The notes under the pieces: model-generated | Seen by the model: the letters and a program-made list of their open reading frames with translations, nothing else | Databases searched by the model: none | Told to the model about the DNA's origin: nothing | Shown: positions 6,823 to 13,638 of the stretch, piece by piece | Position numbering within the stretch: position 1 is the first letter of the stretch | Layout: each line of letters begins with the position of its first letter | Origin: Chlamydiia bacterium | GTDB taxonomy: Bacteria; Chlamydiota; Chlamydiia; Chlamydiales; JACKPQ01 | NCBI GenBank assembly: GCA_030433395.1 | Contig: JAUILX010000007.1 | Span: forward strand, 1-18,609 | Length of the DNA: 18,609 nucleotides | Reading direction: 5' to 3' | Position numbers and translations under genes: made by a program

Positions 6823-8020
6823 CGATTGCAAGCCAGTAAGCAACGCCCACCCATAAAATCGATTCATCTGGGTTAAAGTAGGGTGTATGGTGATCATATC
6901 CAGGCCCTTGCTTTGCTCCTAGCATCCAGAATGAACTCGGCTTCTTCTGTGCATAATAGGCAAAATCTTCACCAGAAAAAAGTAAAGGGCAATAGTCTGT
7001 CTTAAGTTGATGCGCAGATAAAATGTTTTTTGTATTTTGATAGGATTCATCATCGTTAATAAGTGCTGGAAAACCTGGCAGATACTCAAATTTTTTAAGC
7101 ACAGCTTTGGGATAGATTTTAATGATGGATTCGACTTGATACCGTAGTCGTACCAGGAAAGTGTGAAGCTGCTCTGGAGGCAGGAAATTACGGATAGAGT
7201 AGCTAACGTGAGCTTGATTTGGCATGATATTCTCTGTATCGCCGGCTATTGATACAGATGGAGTAAATGCTAGTGTTTCTGCGGGGCCGACAGTACGCAT
7301 AGCAAAGTTTCTAAGTGCCATATGGATGTCAGTGGTTATGTCAATCGCATTTGATCCTAGCTCTGGATGCATCACATGGCCTCCTGTACAGCCTATTTCC
7401 ATTTGGATGTGAGCTGCGTTGGCCATCATGGGGCCGGGGCGAGATAGAAGCTTGCCCGATTCACGAGGGGTTGAGAGGTGTAGTCCATAGACTTTTACAA
7501 CATTATCTGTAACGCCTTCCTCGACTAGAGTTGCTCCGCCTGATTTTTGGTCAAAAAGCTCTTCAGCACGTTGCCAGATGAATCGAATGTTGTTCTTAGG
7601 CAATACCCCAGTTGCTAAAGAGCGAAAGGCTCCAAGGAGCATAGCAGAGTGGCAGTCATGTCCACAGGCGTGCATAACGCCTGGATGCGTTGAGGCGTAT
7701 GGTAAATTTGTTTGCTCTTCTATTGGTAATCCATCAACATCTGCACGAAATAAAATACGATCAAATTTTGAATCGACCGTAACGTCTACGCAAATGCCTC
7801 CTTTGAGGACCTGAACTTGGACATCAAATGGGATGAATGGCATCACTTGATCGATTTGATTAAGTATGAAGTCAATTGTTTTAGTTTCACGCCATCCAAG
7901 TTCTGGAATTCGGTGTAGAGCCCGCCTGACTTCAACTACGTAGTCTTGTTGTTTGCGTGCAATGGACTGCACGTCAAGGGGCTTTGTTTTTTTTGGCTGA
8001 GTTGGTGACTTTATAGACAT
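6812..8020 (-). CDS. M20-family metal-dependent amidohydrolase
   Basis: A 402-residue protein of the M20D amidohydrolase group (hippurate hydrolase, N-acyl-amino acid hydrolase, plant IAA-amino acid hydrolase). Metal ligands are present: C119 and H121 in HACGHDCHSAM, E153-E154 in RAEELF, the histidine in VYGLHL and the one in DHHTPYF; LFSGEDFAYY is another family landmark. It would split an amide bond of an N-acylated amino acid or small peptide; the substrate is unknown. There is no signal peptide, so it is cytoplasmic. A GTG two codons upstream (8024-8026) also opens the frame, but AGGAG sits on top of it and is five bases from the ATG at 8018-8020, so the ATG is chosen. It converges on, and overlaps by 11 bases, the repeat-protein gene. 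Confidence 0.9.
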   Translation of the reverse strand: MSIKSPTQPKKTKPLDVQSIARKQQDYVVEVRRALHRIPELGWRETKTIDFILNQIDQVMPFIPFDVQVQVLKGGICVDVTVDSKFDRILFRADVDGLPIEEQTNLPYASTHPGVMHACGHDCHSAMLLGAFRSLATGVLPKNNIRFIWQRAEELFDQKSGGATLVEEGVTDNVVKVYGLHLSTPRESGKLLSRPGPMMANAAHIQMEIGCTGGHVMHPELGSNAIDITTDIHMALRNFAMRTVGPAETLAFTPSVSIAGDTENIMPNQAHVSYSIRNFLPPEQLHTFLVRLRYQVESIIKIYPKAVLKKFEYLPGFPALINDDESYQNTKNILSAHQLKTDYCPLLFSGEDFAYYAQKKPSSFWMLGAKQGPGYDHHTPYFNPDESILWVGVAYWLAIATA

Positions 8021-8024
8021 TTGC

Positions 8025-8030
8025 ACTCCT
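8025..8030 (-). promoter_or_regulatory. Ribosome-binding site that decides the M20 start
   Basis: AGGAGT on the minus strand is well spaced for the ATG at 8018-8020 and overlaps the alternative GTG, which could not use it. Confidence 0.7.
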
Positions 8031-8185
8031 TAGCAATTGCTTTAACGAAAACTTTGCCAGTTCTTACAATTAATATGCAAACTTTTTTTTCCTGTACAGG
8101 GCCAGTTGATTAGAATAAAAACCTATAAATTATAAATAGTTTGTTATTTTATATACATTTTATTGAAACAATGTTAAATTAAAGT

Positions 8186-8420
8186 TGTGAGGGGTATTAT
8201 ATTTGAGATGCATTTTTGAACATCCATTCTGGCTATTCATACAGAGGACATTACGCCTATTGTTATGGCATTCCACAGATTGTCTTTCGTATTCTACCAT
8301 CGTCGTCTTAAATCGCTCAGGTAAACATGTCTCTTATAGAGACGAAAGAGAAGACTAGATGCATTTGCATCGTCGCTTTTAATCCTTGAGTTGTCAATAG
8401 TGCTACCCCTCACACTTTTC
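8186..8420 (+). ncRNA. Candidate structured RNA closed by an 11-bp stem
   Basis: In the 438-base gap between the M20 and DLH-like genes, TGTGAGGGGTA (about 8186-8196) is exactly complementary to TACCCCTCACA (about 8404-8414), and the latter is followed by CTTTTCTTT, as at a transcript end. Nested within are GATGCA (8207-8212) with TGCATC (8366-8371), TCTTTCGT (8283-8290) with ACGAAAGA (8342-8349) and a local GTCTC/GAGAC hairpin (8329-8343). CATCGTCG-CTT-AATC also recurs as an imperfect ~23-base direct repeat (8299 and 8369). A TTAAAT near 8174 could be a -10 box, with no good -35. None of the diagnostic sequences of RNase P RNA, tmRNA or SRP RNA is visible. It could equally be a fortuitous dyad; no identity is claimed. 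The rest of the gap (8031-8185) is AT-rich with nothing recognised apart from the palindrome CCTGTACAGG. Confidence 0.35.
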
Positions 8421-8421
8421 T

Positions 8422-8451
8422 TTGACAAGCAAAGCAGAAGTAGTTTACAAA
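8422..8451 (+). promoter_or_regulatory. Promoter abutting the DLH-like start codon
   Basis: A consensus -35 TTGACA (8422-8427), 18-base spacer and -10-like TACAAA (8446-8451). The -10 ends seven bases before ATG 8459, so the transcript would start at about the A of the ATG. No Shine-Dalgarno sequence is present. Confidence 0.5.
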
Positions 8452-8458
8452 GTACGGT

Positions 8459-9169
8459 ATGTTAAGTGAGTACGTACCATATCAAGATCATGAATTGGAA
8501 GGGTATCTAGCCTACCCCAAAAAAGCAAAACAGCCTGCTGTTATCCTTTGTCATGCTTGGGCTGGAAGAGATGCCTACATCTGTGAAAAAGCTGACTTAA
8601 TTTCTAGTTGGGGGTACGCAGCTTTTGCTATAGATGTTTATGGAAAAGGCGTTTTAGGTCAATCTCCCTCTGAGAACAAAGCTCTTAAGCAACCATTTCT
8701 TGCTGATCGCCAACTGCTCAAAAATCGACTTTTAAGGGGGTACGAAGCAGCTTGTGCTCACCCATTTATTGATAATGATTCTTTTGTTGTACTCGGTTTT
8801 GGTTTTGGTGGGCTTTGCGCTCTTGATCTAGCTCGTGCTGTTCCAGCAATTAAAGGTGTTATTAGTGTTTATGGTCACTTTGAGCCTCCTATTAAAAGTG
8901 CCGTTCAGCCGATTCAGTCAAAGGTGTTGATTTTACATGGGCATGATGACCCTATTGATAAAATGGAAGAATTGCTCCAGTTCCAAAAAAGGCTGTCGCA
9001 AAACAAAACTGATTGGCAAACAAACATTTACAGTCAATCCATGCATGCATTCACTACGCCAACAGCCAACAACCCTGAAATGGGTATTGCTTATAATCCA
9101 GTTGCAGCTGAGCGTGCATGGAAAGATATTCGTCAGTTCGTAGATGAAGTTCTTAGTTTCGAGAAGTAG
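8459..9169 (+). CDS. Dienelactone-hydrolase-like alpha/beta hydrolase lacking its nucleophile
   Basis: A 236-residue cytoplasmic protein with the DLH-family layout: AVILCHAWAGRD near the N-terminus, the acid in HGHDDP (D164) and the histidine in SMHAFT (H196). The nucleophile elbow, normally G-x-C-x-G-G (or Ser), reads GFGFGG at residues 113-118: the expected Cys115 is glycine (codon GGT). The fold is probably intact but ordinary thiol or serine hydrolase chemistry should not be possible. It may be a non-catalytic relative or bind a ligand; a sequencing error is also possible, since TGT to GGT is a single change. Its 3' end overlaps rarA convergently by 37 bases. The ATG is preceded by a strong promoter but no ribosome-binding site. 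Confidence 0.85.
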   Translation: MLSEYVPYQDHELEGYLAYPKKAKQPAVILCHAWAGRDAYICEKADLISSWGYAAFAIDVYGKGVLGQSPSENKALKQPFLADRQLLKNRLLRGYEAACAHPFIDNDSFVVLGFGFGGLCALDLARAVPAIKGVISVYGHFEPPIKSAVQPIQSKVLILHGHDDPIDKMEELLQFQKRLSQNKTDWQTNIYSQSMHAFTTPTANNPEMGIAYNPVAAERAWKDIRQFVDEVLSFEK

Positions 9170-10350
9170 GCTAGGCGCTTTTGCATTTCACGCTCAAAGC
9201 CTCGCTTAACTGGTTTGTAAAAAGCTGGGCGCTCTTGGATCTCTTCTGGAAAGTAGTTTTGCCCAGAGCAGGCATTTTCTGTATCGTGATCGTAGATGTA
9301 GCCTTTTCCATACCCCTGATCCTTCATGAGTTTTGTCGGCGCGTTTAGAATATGCTTTGGTGGCATGTGTTGTGTTGTTTCTTGGGCCAGGGATTGAGCA
9401 GCCTTAAAAGCTATATAAGAGGCGTTTGATTTAGGTGCGAGCGCAAGATAGATGGTTGCTTGGGCAAGGAGAAGCTCACCTTCAGGAGGCCCCATACGCT
9501 CAAAGCCTTGCCAGGCGTTTAGAGCAATTGTCAGGGCTTGAGGATCTCCAAGGCCGATATCTTCTGCTGCCATACGCATAAGGCGGCGGGCAATATAATT
9601 AGGGTCTTCACCGCCGGCAAGCATGCGGCAGAGCCAGTAAAGGGCTGCATCAGGATCAGATCCGCGTACAGATTTATGGAGTGCGGAAATCAGATTGTGA
9701 TGGCTATCTGCGCTCTTATCGTAAGGAGCGCACCGCTTAGTGATTAGGCTAGGGTCGTTGTGAGCAATGAGTGTCTCTATAGCATTGAGGAAGTGGCGCG
9801 CATCGCCAGCGCTGTTCAGGAGAAGAGATTGAGTCGTTTCAGGTGGTGGCTTAAGCGGTGTTTTAGCAAGAATTTGCAGCAGATGCTCATCTTTTAAGGG
9901 CTCTAGCTGAAAAACACGTAGTCGGGAGAGTAGGGCGTCATTAAGGGAAAATGAGGGGTTTTCTGTAGTAGCACCGATGAGAATCACTGTGCCGTCTTCG
10001 ATATAGGGAAGAAAAATGTCTTGCTGGGCTTTGTTAAAGCGATGGATCTCGTCGATGAAGAGAACGCGCCTTTTGGAAAAGAGGGGATTATCTTTGATCT
10101 CTTTGAGAATTTTTTTGATTTCAACGCTGCCGGAATAAGCTCCGCTAAAAGTGAGGAAATGGGGATCAAAGGCTGTTGCATAAAGCCTAGCGAGGGTGGT
10201 TTTACCACAGCCTGGCGGCCCCCAAAAGAGAATAGAAATAGGCTGGAGCTTTGCGATGCTTGCCTTTAAGTGAGTAACTGCGCCCTGTTGACCGACAACG
10301 TCGTCAAACGTGGTCGGGCGCAGGGCATCTGGAAGGGGTGTCATTGCCAT
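9133..10350 (-). CDS. rarA: Replication-associated recombination protein A, AAA+ ATPase
   Basis: A 405-residue AAA+ protein of the RarA/MgsA (YcaJ, WRNIP1) family: the start RPTTFDDVVGQQ, Walker A GPPGCGKT (residues 44-51), Walker B FIDEIHRFNKAQQD (D100, E101), sensor 1 GATTENPSF and a C-terminal helical part with MRMAAEDIGLGDP. RarA works at stalled replication forks with SSB and the repair machinery. It is somewhat shorter than the ~447-residue E. coli protein but has all core motifs. It is the last gene of a four-gene operon; its ATG at 10350 overlaps the end of the permease gene by 10 bases. A second ATG two codons later (10344) is also possible. There is no functional link with the permease or glutaredoxins that I can name. 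Confidence 0.93.
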   Translation of the reverse strand: MAMTPLPDALRPTTFDDVVGQQGAVTHLKASIAKLQPISILFWGPPGCGKTTLARLYATAFDPHFLTFSGAYSGSVEIKKILKEIKDNPLFSKRRVLFIDEIHRFNKAQQDIFLPYIEDGTVILIGATTENPSFSLNDALLSRLRVFQLEPLKDEHLLQILAKTPLKPPPETTQSLLLNSAGDARHFLNAIETLIAHNDPSLITKRCAPYDKSADSHHNLISALHKSVRGSDPDAALYWLCRMLAGGEDPNYIARRLMRMAAEDIGLGDPQALTIALNAWQGFERMGPPEGELLLAQATIYLALAPKSNASYIAFKAAQSLAQETTQHMPPKHILNAPTKLMKDQGYGKGYIYDHDTENACSGQNYFPEEIQERPAFYKPVKRGFEREMQKRLAYFSKLRTSSTN

Positions 10351-11735
10351 TCGGGTTTTTTAAATGCATGCATGATTAGTGGTAGGGCCATCATAGCAGC
10401 TAGACCGATTATTAAAAAGAGCTCATAAAACAGGAGATTGCCAACGTGGAGTTGGGCAGGAGGCAAAAATGTGATGCCAATGGCAAAAAGTGATGAGATG
10501 ATTCCAAGAGATGCGATGAGCCACATGCCTTTGTGTGGGTGGGGTATTTTATAGGCTCGAGGAACATGTGGTTTGGTGTATCGAAGGGCAATGGCCGCTA
10601 CAAACATTGTTAAGTACATTACAAGATAGATCTGCGCTGAAAGGGCTGTCAAAATCCAGTAGGCACTGCTTGCTGTTGGCATAAAGAGTAAGACGATAGC
10701 GGCGCATGTAACAATAATCGCTTGAAAGAGGAGGAGGTTTGTTGGCATGCCGTGTTTATTGATCTTTTTGAAGATAGGCGGCAAGTTACCGTGAGTCGTA
10801 GTTGTATAAAGAGCTTTTACTGGGCCAATAATCCAAGAGTTAGTTTCGGCAATGGCTCCGAAAATAAGAAGAAATGCAAGGACGGGAATGAGCCATGCGA
10901 GATGATAATTAGTTAAGAAGAGGTGAAAGGCTTCCATTAGTCCAGAGACAAGACTGATTTCGGTTTTAGGAACAACAATCCCAATCGATAGTGATCCACA
11001 TAAAAATAGAAAAAACGTAATAACGGCTGCAATGATGATTGCGCGTGGATAGTTTTTTTGAGGATCTTTGACCTCGCCTGCATAGCCTGCTGATACTTCG
11101 AGGCCCGCAAATGCAAGAAATAGACCTCCCATAAATACAAGGTTATTTGGATCTGCTAGGTTAGGGATAAGAGGTTCTGTGGCAAAATTGATTTGGATGG
11201 GATTGCCACTAGAAATCCATGTGATTCCCAAAAAGATGATGAACAAGCCAGGAACGATGGTGCCGCAAATAACACCGATTGTACTGAATATGCTAGATGT
11301 CTTTATCCCAAGGTAATTTAAGGCCGTCATGCCCCAGAAGCCTACTAATATCACGATGAAAAGAAATAAATTGTTATTGGCAAGCTCTGGATTAAAGACA
11401 TAGGCAAGAGTTGCTGCGACGAAGGAAAGGATGGCAGGAAACCAGGTGACGTTGTGCACCCACTGCATCCAAATAGCAAAAAAGCCCCACTTGTCACCAA
11501 ACGCTTCGCGTACCCAGACGTAAATGCCGCCAGACTTAGGCCAGCCTGTGGCAAGCTCAGCAGATACAAGAGCAGCAGGAAGTAGAAATCCAAGGGCGAC
11601 AACTGCAAAAAAGAAAAGAGAAGTAAACCCAAGCTCGGCAACAAGAGGCAGGTTTCTTAGGCTTGCCATGAGCGAGACATTGAACATTGCCAGAACAAAG
11701 ACAGAGATCGATCGCTTTTTGCTTTTAGTACTCAT
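10341..11735 (-). CDS. APC-superfamily amino acid permease, GadC-like antiporter
   Basis: A 464-residue polytopic inner-membrane protein with about 12 hydrophobic segments. The opening (FNVSLMASLRNLPLVAELG, then WPKSGGIYVWVREAFGDKWGF) is characteristic of the glutamate:GABA antiporter group of the APC superfamily. Chlamydiae carry related genes annotated xasA/gadC. It probably exchanges or imports amino acids across the inner membrane; substrate specificity cannot be read from sequence. The start ATG at 11735 overlaps the end of the exported glutaredoxin-like gene by 11 bases, so it is probably translated by coupling. No promoter of its own was found. Confidence 0.88.
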   Translation of the reverse strand: MSTKSKKRSISVFVLAMFNVSLMASLRNLPLVAELGFTSLFFFAVVALGFLLPAALVSAELATGWPKSGGIYVWVREAFGDKWGFFAIWMQWVHNVTWFPAILSFVAATLAYVFNPELANNNLFLFIVILVGFWGMTALNYLGIKTSSIFSTIGVICGTIVPGLFIIFLGITWISSGNPIQINFATEPLIPNLADPNNLVFMGGLFLAFAGLEVSAGYAGEVKDPQKNYPRAIIIAAVITFFLFLCGSLSIGIVVPKTEISLVSGLMEAFHLFLTNYHLAWLIPVLAFLLIFGAIAETNSWIIGPVKALYTTTTHGNLPPIFKKINKHGMPTNLLLFQAIIVTCAAIVLLFMPTASSAYWILTALSAQIYLVMYLTMFVAAIALRYTKPHVPRAYKIPHPHKGMWLIASLGIISSLFAIGITFLPPAQLHVGNLLFYELFLIIGLAAMMALPLIMHAFKKPEWQ

Positions 11736-12006
11736 GTGTATTTAACCACTCAATGATTGCATCTGACTCATAGAGTGGTTTTCCGTCGATGAATAGGCAG
11801 GGGACTTGCGTTTTACCACCAGCTTCTTTCAATTCTTCGCGGTCGGTAGGGTTTTTACCGATATCTGTAGTAGGCATTGGGTGCTTTATTTCACGCAAGA
11901 CCTTGTGACAAAAAGGACAGCTATCTTTGATAAATAGCTTAAGTTGTTTAGGCTCAGCTCCAAAAAGCGAGCAAGCAAAAAGTGATAAAATGAGAAATTT
12001 TTTCAT
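11725..12006 (-). CDS. Exported glutaredoxin-like protein
   Basis: A 93-residue thioredoxin-fold protein with redox motif CPFC at residues 30-33, the cis-proline segment QVPCLF and the C-terminal LYESDAIIEWL helix. Unlike its neighbour it begins with a typical export signal (KK, then a hydrophobic stretch, about residues 1-17); cleavage could follow FGA, or C12 could be lipidated since LFAC loosely resembles a lipobox. The mature protein would therefore act in the periplasm or envelope, an unusual place for glutaredoxins, which normally depend on cytoplasmic glutathione. The second half is nearly the same as the adjacent cytoplasmic paralogue, indicating tandem duplication followed by gain of a signal. 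It overlaps the upstream gene by ATGA and the downstream permease gene by 11 bases. Confidence 0.85.
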   Translation of the reverse strand: MKKFLILSLFACSLFGAEPKQLKLFIKDSCPFCHKVLREIKHPMPTTDIGKNPTDREELKEAGGKTQVPCLFIDGKPLYESDAIIEWLNTHEY

Positions 12007-12266
12007 GATTTAAGTTCTTCTTTGTGGGTTTTAAGCCAGGAGACGATTTCATCAGACTCATAAAGTGCCTTACCATCTATAAATAGGCAGGGAACTTGTG
12101 ACTTCCCTCCAAGGTGCTCTAGCTCATCTTTAGCCTCTTTTGATTTCGTAATGTTCTTAAGAGGAACAACGATTGAATGCTTATCAATGAAATCGAGAAC
12201 TTTTCGGCAAAAAGGGCAAGTGGGCTTATAATACAATATGAGCTCTGAGGCGTTTTCCATGTTCAT
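12003..12266 (-). CDS. Glutaredoxin, cytoplasmic
   Basis: An 87-residue glutaredoxin with active site CPFC (C17, C20), cis-Pro segment QVPCLFIDG and a terminal ALYESDEIVSWL helix. It would reduce disulfides or glutathione mixed disulfides in the cytoplasm. It is first in the four-gene operon (glutaredoxin, exported glutaredoxin-like protein, APC permease, RarA), in which every junction overlaps. ATG 12266 is preceded by AAGGA; a second in-frame ATG two codons on (12260) is also possible. The start lies downstream of a very AT-rich gap in which no clear promoter was found. Confidence 0.88.
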   Translation of the reverse strand: MNMENASELILYYKPTCPFCRKVLDFIDKHSIVVPLKNITKSKEAKDELEHLGGKSQVPCLFIDGKALYESDEIVSWLKTHKEELKS

Positions 12267-12638
12267 TCTTTCCTTGATACTAGATTTGTGAAAATTGTTC
12301 CACTTGTTTTTTTAAATAACTTAAACTAAACTAGTTACAATTTATTGCTGTAAATGATTATTTTCTTAAGTTCATTTTTCTCATTGTTCAATCAGATGCA
12401 TATAAGCAGCTTAAAGCTCTCTGGTATAAAAAGTTTTTTTAAGTTTTTGATAATAGTTTTGCGTCTGCTTTATTGTAAAATAGACATAATAACACATTAA
12501 TATTATAAAATAAATAAAAAAAATTTCTTTTTTAATTCAAATAATGTATATTAATAATTAGAAGGAAGAACAGTTGTAATTACTATTATGGCGAAATCTT
12601 CAAAATATACTTTGTTAATCCCAAGGAAGGAGCAAATA
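12267..12638. other. Very AT-rich intergenic region between the glutaredoxin operon and the histone gene
   Basis: About 370 bases containing the divergent control regions of both transcription units. There are long A/T runs and several TATATT- or TTGATA-like words, but no promoter with good hexamers and spacing that I would assign. In Chlamydia the hctB promoter is known to use sigma28; no clear sigma28 site is present here. Confidence 0.4.
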
Positions 12639-12989
12639 ATGGCAACAAAAAAAAGAAAGCCAGCTGCTAAGAAGCCGGCTGCTAAGCGTACAGTTCGCAG
12701 AAAAACTGCCGCTAAGAAAAAGCCAGCTGCTAAAAAGCCTGCTGCTAAGCGTAAAACAACAGCTAAGAAAAAACCAGCTGCTAAGCGCAAGACAACAGCT
12801 AAGAAAAAGCCAGCTGCTAAGCGCAAGACAACAGCTAAGAAAAAACCAGCTGCTAAGCGCAAGACAACAACCAAGAAAAAGCCAGCTGCAAAAAGAAAAA
12901 CAGCTAAGCGCACAACTCGCAAGACAACTGCTGCTAAAAAGCCAGCTGCCAAGCGTAAAACAACTCGCAGAAAAGCTGTAAAGAAATAA
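12639..12989 (+). CDS. hctB: Histone H1-like protein, Hc2 type
   Basis: A 116-residue, extremely basic protein made almost only of Lys, Ala, Arg, Thr and Pro, built on KKPAAKRKTTAK-type units. In chlamydiae such H1-like proteins (Hc2) bind and condense the chromosome when the replicating form turns into the infectious form, and they turn off transcription. It is shorter than Hc2 of Chlamydia trachomatis, whose length varies with repeat number. The frame is open 17 codons further upstream to 12588, but AGGAG seven bases before ATG 12639 and the usual MATKKRK-like start support this site. A strong terminator lies just downstream, inside the convergent PAP2 gene. Low complexity means any KPAAK-rich protein would look alike; the chlamydial context supports Hc2. 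Confidence 0.85.
   Translation: MATKKRKPAAKKPAAKRTVRRKTAAKKKPAAKKPAAKRKTTAKKKPAAKRKTTAKKKPAAKRKTTAKKKPAAKRKTTTKKKPAAKRKTAKRTTRKTTAAKKPAAKRKTTRRKAVKK
12762..12905 (+). repeat. 36-bp tandem repeats inside the histone gene
   Basis: Units of 36 bases (12 residues) start at 12762, 12798, 12834 and 12870. The first three are almost identical in DNA (differences such as AAACCA/AAGCCA) and the last is diverged. Such arrays can change copy number by slippage or recombination. Confidence 0.85.
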
Positions 12990-12993
12990 GTCT

Positions 12994-13605
12994 TTAGGCG
13001 TTTTTCTCAATGATGCGATCGGGCAAGCTTTCTAAGGCTTGTCCGATTTTTGTTTTCCAGATCAAAGCATACATGATAAATGCAATAAAGTAGCTGCCTG
13101 CAACATCAGTCAAAAAATGTTGATGTAAAATGATGCGGCTGCAACTCAAAAGTGCTGAAATAAGGAATATGGAGCTTCTCCATTTTGGAAAGCGATTAGA
13201 TAGGATCATAGCAACGGCAAATGCGACGTAGGCATGTGATGAAGGAAATGACAAATAATGGCTGTCAAAGGTGAAAAAATTACACGTATAGATATGGTGT
13301 TTTAGCCACATTTTCGGCCGCGACCTGCCAATACAAGTTTTAGCAAGTCGTATAAATACCAACCCAAATCCCAATATGGCGCAAGATTTAATCCAGCTGC
13401 GCTGAAGCTTATAATCAAAAGCGGTTAAAATCAGTGTTACGAGAATACACGAAGAGCATATCCACCCTGGATTAATACAAAGGCTAGCATTTTTTGCATA
13501 AGCTATTAGCCACTCTGGACACCATTTGGTCAAGCCTTCAGCGATAGGTCTATCAAGAAAAAAAAATACCCCTAAAAAAATCCAGCTAAAAGATTGCCAT
13601 TTCAT
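12994..13605 (-). CDS. PAP2-superfamily membrane phosphatase
   Basis: A 203-residue membrane protein with all three PAP2 signature blocks: K-x6-RP as KTCIGRSRP (K89-P97), PSSH (121-124) and SR-x5-H-x3-D as SRIILHQHFLTD (S156-D167), plus about five hydrophobic segments. The family removes phosphate from lipid phosphates (phosphatidic acid, undecaprenyl diphosphate, lipid A) on the outer face of the inner membrane; which one cannot be told. It begins 33 bases after the end of the unknown membrane-protein gene on the same strand and may be co-transcribed with it. No Shine-Dalgarno site is seen before the ATG. Its 3' coding end contains the terminator of the convergent histone gene. Confidence 0.87.
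   Translation of the reverse strand: MKWQSFSWIFLGVFFFLDRPIAEGLTKWCPEWLIAYAKNASLCINPGWICSSCILVTLILTAFDYKLQRSWIKSCAILGFGLVFIRLAKTCIGRSRPKMWLKHHIYTCNFFTFDSHYLSFPSSHAYVAFAVAMILSNRFPKWRSSIFLISALLSCSRIILHQHFLTDVAGSYFIAFIMYALIWKTKIGQALESLPDRIIEKNA
13018..13055 (+). terminator. Intrinsic terminator of the histone gene
   Basis: ATCGGGCAAGC (13018-13028) pairs with GCTTGTCCGAT (13037-13047), 11 pairs with one G-U, 8-base loop, followed by TTTTTGTTTT. It lies 29 bases after the histone stop and within the coding 3' end of the opposite-strand PAP2 gene. Confidence 0.85.
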
Positions 13606-13638
13606 GGACCAGGATTCTAGTTAATATCTAAAAATAAA

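Noticed and set aside
8091..8100. Perfect palindrome CCTGTACAGG upstream of the M20 gene
   Set aside because: Ten bases only, single copy in the window, and not a match to any operator I can name with confidence.
8186..8420. Identification of the candidate RNA as RNase P RNA, tmRNA or SRP RNA
   Set aside because: None of their conserved core sequences (for example the RNase P P4 region, the tRNA-like ends of tmRNA, or the SRP GGAA tetraloop domain) could be found.
12428..12452. AAAAGTTT followed by TTTGATAA, resembling a sigma28 promoter for the histone gene
   Set aside because: The spacer is only 9 bases instead of 11-12, the -10 lacks GCC, and it lies almost 190 bases from the start in a T-rich tract where such words arise by chance.
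12588..12638. 17-codon N-terminal extension of the histone frame
   Set aside because: The internal ATG at 12639 has a proper AGGAG site and a family-like start; the extension is not basic-repeat sequence.
12615..13010. Minus-strand ORFs of >130 codons rich in Leu, Cys, Ser, Phe or Val opposite the histone gene
   Set aside because: They are complements of the Lys/Ala repeat; no start site or family supports them.
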